In this document: positions 18,250 to 28,500 of the stretch, in pieces | Layout of the letters: each line of letters opens with the position of its first letter | Numbering within the stretch: the stretch's first letter is position 1 | Source of the DNA: Bifidobacterium breve | GTDB lineage: Bacteria > Actinomycetota > Thermoleophilia > Solirubrobacterales > Solirubrobacteraceae | NCBI GenBank assembly: GCA_945878865.1 | Contig: CAMCUD010000003.1 | Span: 177,097 to 241,096, forward strand | Length of the DNA: 64,000 bases | Reading direction: 5' to 3' | Made by a program: the position numbers and the translations under genes | Notes under the pieces: generated by a model | Told to the model about the DNA's origin: nothing | Seen by the model: the letters and a program-made list of their open reading frames with translations, nothing else | The model's database searches: none

Positions 18250-20505
18250 GTGTCCAAGACCCTCGTCATCGCCGAGAAGCCCTCCGTCGGCCGCGACCTC
18301 GCTCGCGTGCTGCCCGGCCCCTTCAAGAAGGAGGAGGGCTACCTGGAGGGTCCCGACCACGTCATCACGTGGGCGGTCGGCCACCTCGTGCAGCTCGCCG
18401 AGCCCGACGAGTACGACGCGAAGTTCAAGAAGTGGCGCATGGCGGATCTGCCGATCGTGCCGCCGAAGTTCAAGCTCGTCGTGCGCGACGAGCGGTCGAA
18501 GAAGCAGATGTCGGTCGTCACGCGCCAGCTGCGCCGCGACGACGTCGACAGCGTCATCAACGCCTGCGACGCCGGCCGCGAGGGCGAGCTCATCTTCGCC
18601 TACCTCTACGAGAAGGCCGGGTCGAAGCTCCCCGTCCAGCGGCTCTGGCTGTCGTCGATGACGATGGACGCGATGAAGGAGGCGTTTGCCACGCTGCGCC
18701 CGGGCAGCGAGATGGCGCAGCTGGAGGCCGCGGCGCGCTCGCGCAGCGAGGCCGACTGGATCGTGGGCATGAACGCCACGCGCGCGGCGACGATCCGCCT
18801 GCGCAGCTCGTTCGACGGCGCGGTGTCGCTCGGCCGGGTGCAGACGCCGACGCTCGCGATCCTCACCCGGCGCGAGGAGGAGATCCGCGCGTTCGTCCCC
18901 GAGCCGTACTGGCTGGTCGACGCGGTGTTCGCCGCGAAGGGCGATGATGGCCGCCGGTACGAGGGCCGCTTCCACGCGGGGGCCAACCCGCGGATCGCGT
19001 CCGCCGACGAGGCGGCGAAGGTCGTCGCCGAGGTCAAGGACCAGACCGGCGAGATCACCAAGCTCGAGAAGACGACGCGCAAGGAGCGCGCGCCGCTCCT
19101 GTACGACCTCACGTCGCTCCAGCGTGAGGCCAACACGCGCTTCGGGTTCAGCGCGCGGCGCACGCTCGCCGCCGCCCAGCGCCTGTACGAGGAGCACAAG
19201 CTGCTGACGTATCCGCGGACGAACTCGCGGTACCTGACGAGCGACATGATCCCGGAGATCAAGCCGACGGCGCAGCACGTCGGGGCCAACCGGGACTACG
19301 CCAAGGCGTCGGAGTACGTCCTATCGCTCGACCTCCTGCCGCTGCAGCGCGTCGTCGACAACGACAAAGTCGGCGACCACCACGCGATCATCCCGACGAA
19401 CTCGCCGCACAAGCTCGACAAGCTCAGCGACGACGACCGCCGCGTGTACGACCTGGTGGTCCGCCGCTTCCTCGCGGTCTTCCACCCGGAGGCGATCTTC
19501 GAGAACACGCGGGTGGAGACGACGGTGGCCTCGTACGTGTTCCGCACGCGCGGCAAGGTCCTCATCGAGGCGGGCTGGCGCGGGGTCTACGGCGAGCTGC
19601 AGGAGTCCGACAAGGACGACGAGGACGAAGGGCGCGACCAGCAGCTGCCCAAGCTCGAGAAGGGCGAGTCCGCGGACGTCCGGAAGGTCGAGAGCCTCGA
19701 GAAGGTCACGAAGCCGCCCCGGCGCTACACCGACGCGTCGCTGCTCGGTGCGATGGAGGGCGCGGGCAAGCTCGTCGACGACGAGGAGCTGCGCGAGCAG
19801 ATGAAGGACTCGGGCATCGGCACGCCGGCGACCCGCGCCGCGATCATCGAGCGCCTCATCGACGTCGGCTACGTCGAGCGCGACGGCCGGGCGCTCGTGG
19901 CGACCGAGAAGGGCCTGAACGTCATCCGCCTGCTCGACAACCACCCGCTGACCTCGCCGGGGCTGACGGGCGACTGGGAGCAGCGCCTGGAGAAGATCGA
20001 GGGCGGCAGCGAGGACCGCAAGAAGTTCATGGCGGACATCGCCGGGTTCGCCGACGAGACGGTGCACATGCTTGACGAGAAGCTCAAGGACGTCCGCATC
20101 CCGCGGGCGAACCTCGGGCCGTGCCCGGTGTGCGGGCACGACATCGTCGAGAACCGCAAGGGCTACTCGTGCTGGTCGCGCGAGGACCCGGGCTGCGGCT
20201 TCGTCATCTGGAAGGCGAAGGCCGGCAAGCAGCTTCCCGTCGCCGTGGCGAAGGAGCTCATCGCCCGGGGGCGGACCGAGAAGCAGATCACCGGCTTCAA
20301 GGGCCGCAGCGGCCGCAACTTCCGCGCCCGCCTCGCGCTGCAGCAGAGCGAGGACGGCAAGTGGCGCGTCGAGTTCGACGAGGCCTGGGCGAAGGAGGGC
20401 GCCAAGCCGCCGGACGCCGAGACGATCCCGGACTCGGCGGCGGACGCCGCGGCGCAGGCGATCGCGAAGGCCGCCGAGCAGGACGCGGCCTCCTCGGCCG
20501 CCTAG
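18250..20505 (+). CDS. topB: type IA DNA topoisomerase (topoisomerase III)
   Basis: 751 aa, GTG start. N-terminal TOPRIM domain (LVIAEKPSVGRDLARVL; acidic NACDAGREGELIF), the type IA catalytic core with active-site Tyr321 in TYPRTNSRYL, and a C-terminal zinc-finger-like segment (CPVCG...CWSREDPGCGF) plus a Topo_C-type repeat (FKGRSGRNFRARLAL). The order of domains and YPRTNS fit TopB rather than TopA. It relaxes or decatenates negatively supercoiled DNA in recombination and replication. A TACGCT hexamer at 18234-18239 may be its -10. The C-terminus is Lys/Glu/Ala-rich. Confidence 0.95.
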   Translation: MSKTLVIAEKPSVGRDLARVLPGPFKKEEGYLEGPDHVITWAVGHLVQLAEPDEYDAKFKKWRMADLPIVPPKFKLVVRDERSKKQMSVVTRQLRRDDVDSVINACDAGREGELIFAYLYEKAGSKLPVQRLWLSSMTMDAMKEAFATLRPGSEMAQLEAAARSRSEADWIVGMNATRAATIRLRSSFDGAVSLGRVQTPTLAILTRREEEIRAFVPEPYWLVDAVFAAKGDDGRRYEGRFHAGANPRIASADEAAKVVAEVKDQTGEITKLEKTTRKERAPLLYDLTSLQREANTRFGFSARRTLAAAQRLYEEHKLLTYPRTNSRYLTSDMIPEIKPTAQHVGANRDYAKASEYVLSLDLLPLQRVVDNDKVGDHHAIIPTNSPHKLDKLSDDDRRVYDLVVRRFLAVFHPEAIFENTRVETTVASYVFRTRGKVLIEAGWRGVYGELQESDKDDEDEGRDQQLPKLEKGESADVRKVESLEKVTKPPRRYTDASLLGAMEGAGKLVDDEELREQMKDSGIGTPATRAAIIERLIDVGYVERDGRALVATEKGLNVIRLLDNHPLTSPGLTGDWEQRLEKIEGGSEDRKKFMADIAGFADETVHMLDEKLKDVRIPRANLGPCPVCGHDIVENRKGYSCWSREDPGCGFVIWKAKAGKQLPVAVAKELIARGRTEKQITGFKGRSGRNFRARLALQQSEDGKWRVEFDEAWAKEGAKPPDAETIPDSAADAAAQAIAKAAEQDAASSAA

Positions 20506-20542
20506 GCGCAGGAGACCTCCGCCACGCTCCGAACCTTGGGGC

Positions 20543-21490
20543 GTGGCCACCCACGTCTTCCACGAGCTCTCCCCGGAGGTCCAGGCGCGCGTCGACGCGG
20601 GGGAGTTCGTGTGGGTCGACATCGACGATCCGGACGACACCCAGATCGAGGCGCTGCGCGACTGCTTCGACCTGCACCCGCTCAGCGTCGACGACCTGCG
20701 GGTGTTCGGCCAGCGCAGCCGGCTCGAGCAGTTCGGCGACCACCTCGGCGGCGTGTTCTACGGCGCGGTCACCCGGCCCATCGAGCAGGGCGGGCCGCTG
20801 CTGCGCGAGGTGCACATCTTCGTCTCGGCGCAGTGGCTCGTCACCGTGCACCGTGAACCGCTCCCGGTCCTGCACGAGCTGCGCGACCGGGTCGCGCAGA
20901 AGGACGGACTGGACCCGGCGCTGCTGCTGTACCACCTCTACGAGACGCTGACCGAGTCGTTCTTCCCGGCGCTCGACGAGATCGACGATGCGCTCGACGA
21001 GGTCGAGACGGACATCGCGGCGGGGCCCGACCAGGACCAGCTCCAGCGGATCATGACGCTGCGCCGCATCCTCGTCCGTCTGCGCAAGGCGGTGTCACCG
21101 CAGCGCGACATGCTCATCAGCGGCGGCGAGCTGCTGCTCGACGTGCTGCAGGCGCCACCCGAGCGCGCGGCGTACTTCCGCGACGTGCGCGACCACCTCG
21201 TACGCGTCAGCGAGATGCTCGACGCGTTGCGCGACCTGCTGTCCGGGGCGATGGACCTCTACCTGTCGACGGTGTCCAACCGGCAGGCCGAGATCAACAA
21301 GCAGCTGACGCTGATTGCGACGATCTTCCTGCCGCTGACGTTCGTCACGGGCTTCTTCGGCCAGAACTTCGGGTGGATGGTCGCCGACGTCATCCGCACG
21401 CAGGAGGCGTTCTGGCTTCTGGGGGTCGGCAGCCTCGTCGTCTCGAGTGTGGCGCTCGTGGTCTTCTTCCGGCGCCGCGGCTGGACCTAG
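20543..21490 (+). CDS. CorA-family divalent-cation transporter with GQN in place of GMN
   Basis: 315 aa from GTG 20543. A large acidic N-terminal cytoplasmic domain and long helix (about 1-245) precede two C-terminal membrane helices (about 250-273 and 285-307). The signature loop after TM1 reads TGFFGQNFGWM, so the canonical YGMN is FGQN (273-275). CorA and ZntB homologues conduct Mg2+, Co2+, Ni2+ or Zn2+ through a pentameric pore. The GQN variant makes the ion uncertain. Family membership is clear; selectivity is inference. The stop overlaps the convergent gene by 4 bp. Confidence 0.9.
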   Translation: MATHVFHELSPEVQARVDAGEFVWVDIDDPDDTQIEALRDCFDLHPLSVDDLRVFGQRSRLEQFGDHLGGVFYGAVTRPIEQGGPLLREVHIFVSAQWLVTVHREPLPVLHELRDRVAQKDGLDPALLLYHLYETLTESFFPALDEIDDALDEVETDIAAGPDQDQLQRIMTLRRILVRLRKAVSPQRDMLISGGELLLDVLQAPPERAAYFRDVRDHLVRVSEMLDALRDLLSGAMDLYLSTVSNRQAEINKQLTLIATIFLPLTFVTGFFGQNFGWMVADVIRTQEAFWLLGVGSLVVSSVALVVFFRRRGWT

Positions 21491-22500
21491 CCGGTGGCCT
21501 CCGCGAGCTCCTCGGCGTCCTCCTCGATGTCCTTGCCGTAGCGGCGGCCGAGCAGGACGGCGCCGACGACGCCGAACGGGATCGGCAGCCAGTAGGAGAC
21601 GAGGCGGTACGCAAGCGTGACGAGGACCGCCGCGCCGCCCGTGACGCCGACGAGCGCGAGCGTGCCGGTCAGTCCCGCCTCGACGAAGCCCAGGCCGCCC
21701 GGGGTCAGCGGGATCTGGCCGAGGGCCTGGGCGATGACGAACGCCAGCAGGACACCGGCGGGGGCGGGCCGCGCGCCGACGGCGGCCAGGGCCGCGAGCA
21801 GCGTGGCGTAGTCGAGCAGCCAGCGCCCGATCGACGCGAGCAGCGCCTCCCACCAGCGGGCGCCCATGACGCGCAGGATCAGCGCGCGCTCCTCCAGCAG
21901 GCGCTCCGGGATGTCGGTGCGCGGCGTGCGCTTGCGCCGCAGGCGGTTGCGCGCTTTCTGGACGAACTCGCCGACCACCTCGAGCGGGCGGTCGAAGACG
22001 AGGAGGATCACGCCGCCCGCGAACATCACGACCAGCAGCGACAGCCCCGCGCCCGCGCCACGCAGGAGGCTCGCGTCGAGGTGCACGCCGTTGATCACCG
22101 ACGGGATCGCGAAGATCGGCAGGGCGAGGAGGACCGCGAAGATGAGGAGGTTCGAGGCCGTCAGCCCCGTGACCGCGATCCCGGTGGGGACGCCGGCCCG
22201 GTTGAGATAGCGGTACTGCAGCGCCGCGCCGGCCGCCCCGCCGCCCGGAACGACGCGGGCGAACGCGTTGCCCGCCAGCTGCGACCAGATCACCACGAAC
22301 CAGTCGCGCGTGTTCACCGCGATGCGCTGGAGCATCCACAGGCAGGCGAACGCGCCGGTCTGCAGGACGACCATCGCGGCAAGCCACCACGGGGAGATCC
22401 GCGCCAGGTCGTCGTAGGACCCGAAGACCTGCACGAGGGTCGGGGCCAGCAGATAGAGGGAGATGCCGGTGAGCGCGAAGAACGCGATCCGCTTGAGCAC
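21487..22500 (-). CDS. lysylphosphatidylglycerol synthase TM-region / flippase-like protein
   Basis: 337 aa, GTG start at 22500. About eight hydrophobic segments with the family motifs NAFARVVPGGGAAGAALQYRYL and ALGQIPLTPGGLGFVEAGLTG. This is the UPF0104/LPG_synthase_TM group. The catalytic GNAT-like lysyltransferase domain of MprF is absent, so it is a membrane-only homologue, possibly a lipid flippase or polyprenyl-linked sugar transporter. A charged loop (QKARNRLRRKRTPRTDIPERLL) sits mid-protein. On the minus strand, TACGGT lies 6 nt before the start codon, suggesting a leaderless mRNA. Confidence 0.85.
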   Translation of the reverse strand: MLKRIAFFALTGISLYLLAPTLVQVFGSYDDLARISPWWLAAMVVLQTGAFACLWMLQRIAVNTRDWFVVIWSQLAGNAFARVVPGGGAAGAALQYRYLNRAGVPTGIAVTGLTASNLLIFAVLLALPIFAIPSVINGVHLDASLLRGAGAGLSLLVVMFAGGVILLVFDRPLEVVGEFVQKARNRLRRKRTPRTDIPERLLEERALILRVMGARWWEALLASIGRWLLDYATLLAALAAVGARPAPAGVLLAFVIAQALGQIPLTPGGLGFVEAGLTGTLALVGVTGGAAVLVTLAYRLVSYWLPIPFGVVGAVLLGRRYGKDIEEDAEELAEATG

Positions 22501-22506
22501 GGCTGG

Positions 22507-22512
22507 ACCGTA
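22507..22512 (-). promoter_or_regulatory. -10 element giving a leaderless flippase-like transcript
   Basis: TACGGT on the minus strand followed by 6 nt and then GTG 22500. Confidence 0.4.
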
Positions 22513-22557
22513 TCGTCATGTCAGGCCGTCGCCCCCGTACGCGACGCTGTCGACACG

Positions 22558-25518
22558 ATGCCGCTCACCCTCGTCACCGGCCCCGCGAACAGCGAGAAGG
22601 CCGGCGCCGTCCTCGACCCGTTCCGCGCCGCGATCGGGCGCGGCGCGCTGCTGGTCGTCCCCACGTTCGGAGACGCCGAGCGCCTGCGCCGGACGTTCGC
22701 CGAGGAGCAGCGGGTCTTCGGGGTGCGCATCGAGCTGTTCGACGGGCTGCTCGAGGAGGTCGCCCGACGCACCCGGGTCCGGCCGCGCCCGCTCGGCGAC
22801 CATGCGCGCCGCCGGGTGCTCGCCGCCGCGGTGCGCGACTGCGAGCTGGTGGAGCTGGCGGACGCCGCGGCGACGGCCGGGTTCGTCGGCGCGCTCGAGG
22901 CACTGACCGACGAGCTGCGCGCGCAGCGCGTGACGCCGGCGCGGTTCACCCAGGCGCTGCAGGCGTGGGCCGGGACCGGCGACGCCCGGCGCGCGCGGTA
23001 TGCGGCCGAGCTGGCGGCCCTGTACGGCGCGTACCGCCGGCACCTCGAGCGCGTCCGACGCGAGGACCGTGCCGGGTATCGCGCGGCGGCGCTGGATGCG
23101 CTCAAGCGCGCGCCCGCGCTGTGGGGCGCCGACGCGGTGTTCGTCTACGGCTTCGACGACCTCACGGCGCAGCAGCTCGACGCGCTCGAGGCGCTGCGCC
23201 ACGCCACCGAGGTCACCGTGTCGCTGACCTTCGAGCCGGGACGGCGCGCCTTCTCCGCGCGCACCCAGGTCGAGCACGACCTGCGGGCCGTCGCCGATGT
23301 CGTCCGGCAGCTGCCCCCGAACGCCGAGCACTACGCCCCCGGGTCGCGTGAGGCGCTGCACCATCTCGAGCGCGGGCTGTTCGAGGAGGACGACGCCGCG
23401 CTGTTCGCGACCGTCCCCGCGGGGGACGCGCTCACGTTGCTCGAGGGCGGCGGCGAGCGCGCCGAGCTTGAGCTCGTCGCCGGGGAGATCCGCCGGCTGC
23501 TGGACGAGGGCGGCGTCGCGCCGGACGAGATCGCGGTGGTGCTGCGGACGGTCGACGATGTCGCGCCGCTCGTCGAGCAGGTCTTCGCCGCCCAGGACAT
23601 CGCCGTGAGCATCGACCGGCGCGTCCCGTTCGGGCGGGTGCCGATCGGCCGCGCGCTGCTGGGCTTCCTGCGCGCCGCGCTGCTCGACGGCTCGGCCGCC
23701 GACCTGCTCACGTGGCTGCGCGCGCCCGGGGTCATCCGCCGTGCCGGCGCGCTCGACGAGCTGGAGAAGGAGATCCGCCGCACCGGGGCGCGCACGGCGG
23801 CGCAGGCCCGCGCGTTGTGGGAGGCGAACGGCTTCCCGCTGCACGAGCTCGACCGGGTCCGCGCCGCGGCCGGCCGGGGCGGCAGGGCGCTGTGCGACGC
23901 CGCCGCCGACGAGCTCATGCGCCTGCTCGCGCTGCCGCACCGCGTCCCAGGCGATCCGCCGCACGGCACGGCGCCGATCCTCACCCCCGACGAGGCCGTC
24001 GACGCAGCGGCATGCCGGGCCGCGCGCCGCACGCTCGACGAGATCGCGGCGCTGAGCGACCGTCACCCGGTGTTGGCACCCCAGCCCGCCGATCTCGTGC
24101 GTGAGCTCGAGGACGTGCAGGTGCGTGCGATGACGGCCGCGGCGCCCGGCGCGGTTGCGGTCACCGACCCGCTGACGATCCGCGCCCGCCGCGTGCGCGT
24201 GCTCTTCGCGTGCCGGCTGCAGGAGGGCATCTTTCCGCGGACGGTCCGCCCGCCCGCGCTGCTCGACGACGAGGACCGCCGGGCGCTCGCCCGGGCGTCG
24301 GGGCTCGTGCTGCCCCGCCGCGACGACGAGCTCGCCGCCGAGCGCCACCTGTTCTATGCGGTCGCATCCCGTCCCGAGGAGCGGCTCGTCCTGTCGTGGC
24401 ACCTCGCCGACGACGAGGGCCAGCCCGCCGTGCGGTCCTTCCTCGTCGACGAGGTGCTCGGCCTCTTCGGCGACGATCCGGCGGCCCGGATCCGCCAGCG
24501 TGAGCTCGGAGCCGTCGGCTGGGAGGGTGACGACGCCGCGCCCGCCCGGGAGGGGCTTCGGCGCGAAGCCGCCACCGCGCCCCGGCTGCGCGAGGCGCCG
24601 ATCGCGCCGCTGCGCGACGAGGTCCTGCTCGCCGAGCTGGCGGCGCGCCCGTCGATCTCCGCGTCGGACCTGGAGGCGTGGGCGGCGTGCCCGGTGCGCT
24701 GGTTCGTCCAGCGGGCCCTGAAGGCCGACGACCTCGAGGCGACCCCTGAGGCGCTGGCCCGCGGCCAGCTCGCCCACGCGGCGCTGGAGGCCGTCGTCCA
24801 GGCGCTCGGCGCGGGCACCGACGACGCGCGGCTGACCGTCGACAAGCTGCCCCGGCTACGCGACCTCGTCCGCGAGACGCTGGCCGAGCAGGCGCGCGAG
24901 ACGACGCTGTCCACGGATCCGGCGCGCATCGACATCCTGTCGCGCCGGCTGGAACGCGACCTGCTGCGCTACGTCGAGCACGCCGCTCGGGCGGGCAGCC
25001 CGCTCGTGCCGACGCACACCGAGGTGGCGTTCGGCTCGGGGGAGGAGGGCGCGCCGCCCGCCCTGGAGCTCGCGCCGGGCGTCGCGGTCCGCGGGCGCAT
25101 CGACCGCGTCGACGTCACGCCCGATGGGCGTGCGGTGGTCTACGACTACAAGGGTCGCTCGGCGCAGCCGTTCACGAAGTGGGTCGAGGAGGGGCGCCTA
25201 CAGGTCGCCATCTACGCGCTCGCCGCCCAGCGCCTGCTCGGCCTTCGGGTCGTCGGCGGGCTCTACCAGCCGCTCGCCGGCGACGACCTGCGCGGGCGCG
25301 GCGCGCTGCTCGACGATCCGGACCTCCGGGTGCCGGCGGTGAAGAACGACGTCGTCGACGCCGACGAGCTCGATGGCATCCTGCGCGATGTCGCCGAGGA
25401 GGCCGCGCGCCTGGCCGCCGAGTTGCGCGCAGGCGCGCTGCGGCCGCAGCCGGCGACGTGCGGGGTCGGCGCGAGCACGGGCTGCCAGTTCCCCACCATC
25501 TGCCGGTGCGAGGGATGA
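22558..25518 (+). CDS. AddB/AdnA-like helicase-nuclease subunit with degenerate Walker A
   Basis: 986 aa from ATG 22558. The N-terminal P-loop position reads VTGPANSEKAGAVL, so the G-K-T/S of Walker A is lost. UvrD-like pieces remain (LQEGIFPRTVRPPALLDDEDRR, and a motif VI-like FYAVASRPEERLVLSW). The C-terminal PD-(D/E)XK nuclease shows GRIDRVDV and YDYKG (Asp863, Lys865). Cys711 (CPVRWF) and Cys968, Cys976, Cys982 near the C-terminus resemble the Fe-S staple of AddB, but with C-x7-C instead of C-x2-C; an extra Cys984 follows. With the next gene it should form a double-strand-break end-resection complex. Confidence 0.88.
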   Translation: MPLTLVTGPANSEKAGAVLDPFRAAIGRGALLVVPTFGDAERLRRTFAEEQRVFGVRIELFDGLLEEVARRTRVRPRPLGDHARRRVLAAAVRDCELVELADAAATAGFVGALEALTDELRAQRVTPARFTQALQAWAGTGDARRARYAAELAALYGAYRRHLERVRREDRAGYRAAALDALKRAPALWGADAVFVYGFDDLTAQQLDALEALRHATEVTVSLTFEPGRRAFSARTQVEHDLRAVADVVRQLPPNAEHYAPGSREALHHLERGLFEEDDAALFATVPAGDALTLLEGGGERAELELVAGEIRRLLDEGGVAPDEIAVVLRTVDDVAPLVEQVFAAQDIAVSIDRRVPFGRVPIGRALLGFLRAALLDGSAADLLTWLRAPGVIRRAGALDELEKEIRRTGARTAAQARALWEANGFPLHELDRVRAAAGRGGRALCDAAADELMRLLALPHRVPGDPPHGTAPILTPDEAVDAAACRAARRTLDEIAALSDRHPVLAPQPADLVRELEDVQVRAMTAAAPGAVAVTDPLTIRARRVRVLFACRLQEGIFPRTVRPPALLDDEDRRALARASGLVLPRRDDELAAERHLFYAVASRPEERLVLSWHLADDEGQPAVRSFLVDEVLGLFGDDPAARIRQRELGAVGWEGDDAAPAREGLRREAATAPRLREAPIAPLRDEVLLAELAARPSISASDLEAWAACPVRWFVQRALKADDLEATPEALARGQLAHAALEAVVQALGAGTDDARLTVDKLPRLRDLVRETLAEQARETTLSTDPARIDILSRRLERDLLRYVEHAARAGSPLVPTHTEVAFGSGEEGAPPALELAPGVAVRGRIDRVDVTPDGRAVVYDYKGRSAQPFTKWVEEGRLQVAIYALAAQRLLGLRVVGGLYQPLAGDDLRGRGALLDDPDLRVPAVKNDVVDADELDGILRDVAEEAARLAAELRAGALRPQPATCGVGASTGCQFPTICRCEG

Positions 25519-28500
25519 GCGTCGCGGTCTCCCAGATGCTCGGCCCGGCCGGGTACCCGCTCACCGAGGAGCAGGCCGTCGCGGTGCGCCGTCGCTCCGG
25601 CGCGCTGCTGCTCGCCGCCAACGCGGGCAGCGGCAAGACGTCGGTGCTCGTCGAGCGCTTCGCGCGCACGGTGCTCGAGGACGGCGTCTCGCCCGACCGC
25701 ATCCTCGCGATCACGTTCACCGAGAAGGCGGCGGGGGAGCTGCGTGACCGCGTGCGCCGGCGCCTCGTGCGCGACCGGGAGCGCGAGCTCGCCGCGCGCG
25801 TGGAGAGTGCGTGGATCTCGACGATCCACGCAGCCTGCCTGCGCATCCTCCGCGCGCACGCTGCGGCGGCGGGGCTCGACCCCGACTTCGCGATCCTCGA
25901 TGAGGCGACGTCGCGCACGCTGCGCGCGGACGCGTGGCGGACCGCGATCACCGAGGTCTGCGCCGATCTCGGCGATGAGGCGGTCGACGTCGTCGCCGCG
26001 TACAACGTCGACCTCGCGGGCGAGGAGGTCATGCGCGTCCACGACGAGCTGCGCAGCGCGGGGCAGACGCGCCCGTCGCTGCCGCCGTTGCCGCCGGTCG
26101 GCGTCCCCGATCCCGGCCGGCTGCTGCGCGCGCGGGCGACGGTCGCCGAGGAGCTCGCGGTGGCGGGGGAGACGAAGAGCGTGCTGGAGGCGCGCGCGGC
26201 GCTCGTCCGGTGCGCGGAGGTGCTGGCAGTCGGGTTCGGGGATGACGGCCCGCCGCCCGGCGCGCTGGACGGCCTGAGTTTCTCCAAGCGCGGCAAGGCG
26301 CTGACGACCGACGCGTGCACGGCCTACCGCGACGCGCTCGCGGCGTACGCGGGGGCATGGCGCGACCGCCGCGCGGTCGAGGTCGCGCGGGTGTTCGACG
26401 CGTTGCTCGGCGCGTTCGCCGACGCGTACGCCGCCGCCAAACGGGCGCGGGCCGCCGTGGACTTCGACGATCTCGAGTTGCGCTGCCGCGACCTGCTGCG
26501 CGACCAGCCGGCGATCCGCGCGCGGTACGCCGAGCGGTTCGAGCGGATCATGGTCGACGAGTTCCAGGACTCCAGCCCGCTCCAGGTCGAGGTCTTCGCG
26601 CTGCTCGGCGGCGAGCGCGACGAGCTGGTGACCGTCGGCGATGAGTTCCAGTCGATCTACCGCTTCCGTCACGCCGACGTCGAGGTCTTCCGCCGTCGCC
26701 GCGCCGAGCTCGCCGCACGCGACGCGGTCGCCATCCTGTCGGCGAACTTCCGCAGCGCGCCCGAGATCCTCGATGCGGTCAACGCGGTGTTCACCCCCCG
26801 GTTCGGCGACACGTTCACGCCGCTGCGGGCTGGACGCGACGTGCCGCGGACGGCCGAGCCGATCGTCGAGCTGCTGCTCACCGACGTCCCCGCGTGGGAG
26901 GACGAATCGCAGGGCCCCGACCTGGGCGCGCTGCCCGGCGAGAAGCGCTGGCGCCACGCCGAGGCACGCCTGCTCGCCCAGCGCGTCGCCGAGCTCGTCG
27001 CCGCGGGCGAGCCGCCGGAGGACATCGTCGTCCTGGTGCGCGCGCTGACGGACCTGCCGGCGTACGAGCGGGCGATCGAGGAGCAGGGCCTGTCCGTCCT
27101 GGCCAGCGGCGGCCGCGGCTACTGGGGCCGGCAGGTGGTGCGCGACCTCTGCGGCTGGCTCGCGGCGCTGGCGAATCCTCAGGACGAGCCCGCGCTCTAC
27201 GGCGTGCTCGCGTCCCCGCTTGTCGGGCTGTCCTCCGACGGGCTGCTCCACGTCGCCCGCGCGGGCCGCGGCCGCGTGTGGGAGGCGATCGCGCGCGGCG
27301 AGGTCGCCGCGCGCCTGGGGGACGACGACGCGGACCGCCTCCAGCGCTTCGCCGCGCGCTTCGCCCACGAGCGCGCGCTCGCCGGCCGGCTGGCGATCGA
27401 CGAGCTGCTGCGCCGGATCATCGAGGCTGCCGACTACGACCTGCACGTCCTGCGCCTGCCCGGCGGTCAGCGGCGCCTGGCCAACATCCACAAGCTGCTC
27501 CGCCTCGCCGCCGCGCAGCAGGGTGCGGGGGCCGACCTGCGCGCGTTCGTCGACCACGCCACCGCCGAGCTGGAGGCCGACGCGCGCGAGGGCGACGCGC
27601 CGGTGGAGCTCTCCGGCAGCCGGGCGATCCGGCTCATGACGGTCCATGCCGCGAAGGGGCTGGAGTTCGGGGTCGTCTGCGTGGCGGACATGGGGCGCGA
27701 GCTGCAGAGCCGCGCGGGTGCGTTGCTCGTCTCCGGCGATCGGGTCGGGCTGCGGCTGCGGACGTTCGACGGCGGCTCGGAGCCCGCGCTGGCCCACGAC
27801 GACATCAAGGCGGAGATCCGCGCGGCCGAGCGGGCGGAGGAGGAGCGCATCGCGTACGTCGCGCTCACCCGCGCCGAGCGCCGGCTCATCCTCAGCGGCG
27901 GCATCGACGTTGACGAGTGGCCCGACCCGGGGAAGCCGAACGCGTCGATGCTCGGGTGGCTCGGCCCGGCGCTCGTCCCCGGCATCGCGGCGGGCGCGCT
28001 CACGGATGAGGACCCCGTCGGCGACCTGCCGATCGCCGGCGACGACCCGTCCCGTCCGTCGGTCCGCTGCGCGCTCAACCGCCCGTCGACGGTCGGGCGG
28101 GTGCTGCGTCAGGAGTCCGCCGCGCCGGCCGGCAGTGAGCCGCCGCCCGCCAGGCCGCCCGGCGTGCGCGCGCCGCGCCCCTCCGCGTCGCCCGCCGCGC
28201 CGGCCCCGGCGCGCCTGTCGTTCACGCAGCTGGCCGATCACCGTGCCTGTGGATACCGCTACTACCTGCGACGCATCCTGCGCCTGCCCGAGGAACGCGC
28301 GCCGGAGCCGTCCCGCGCCAGCGAGGAGGGGCCGGGCGTCGAGGCGCGGCTGCGCGGCTCGATCGCGCACGTCCTGCTCGAGGAGCTCGATCCGGCGCAG
28401 CCCGGGGTGTGGGGGGCGGGCGGCGATCCCGCCGTGCGGGTGGCGCAGGTCCTCGCGGTGGCTGAGCGCTGGGACGCTGAGCTGGCGGGCGACGACGCGG

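Noticed and set aside
15382..19278. About 1300-codon minus-strand frame opposite the ABC permease, MarP-like and TopB genes
   Set aside because: Low-complexity Arg/His/Asp-rich translation; the plus-strand genes are well-conserved families.
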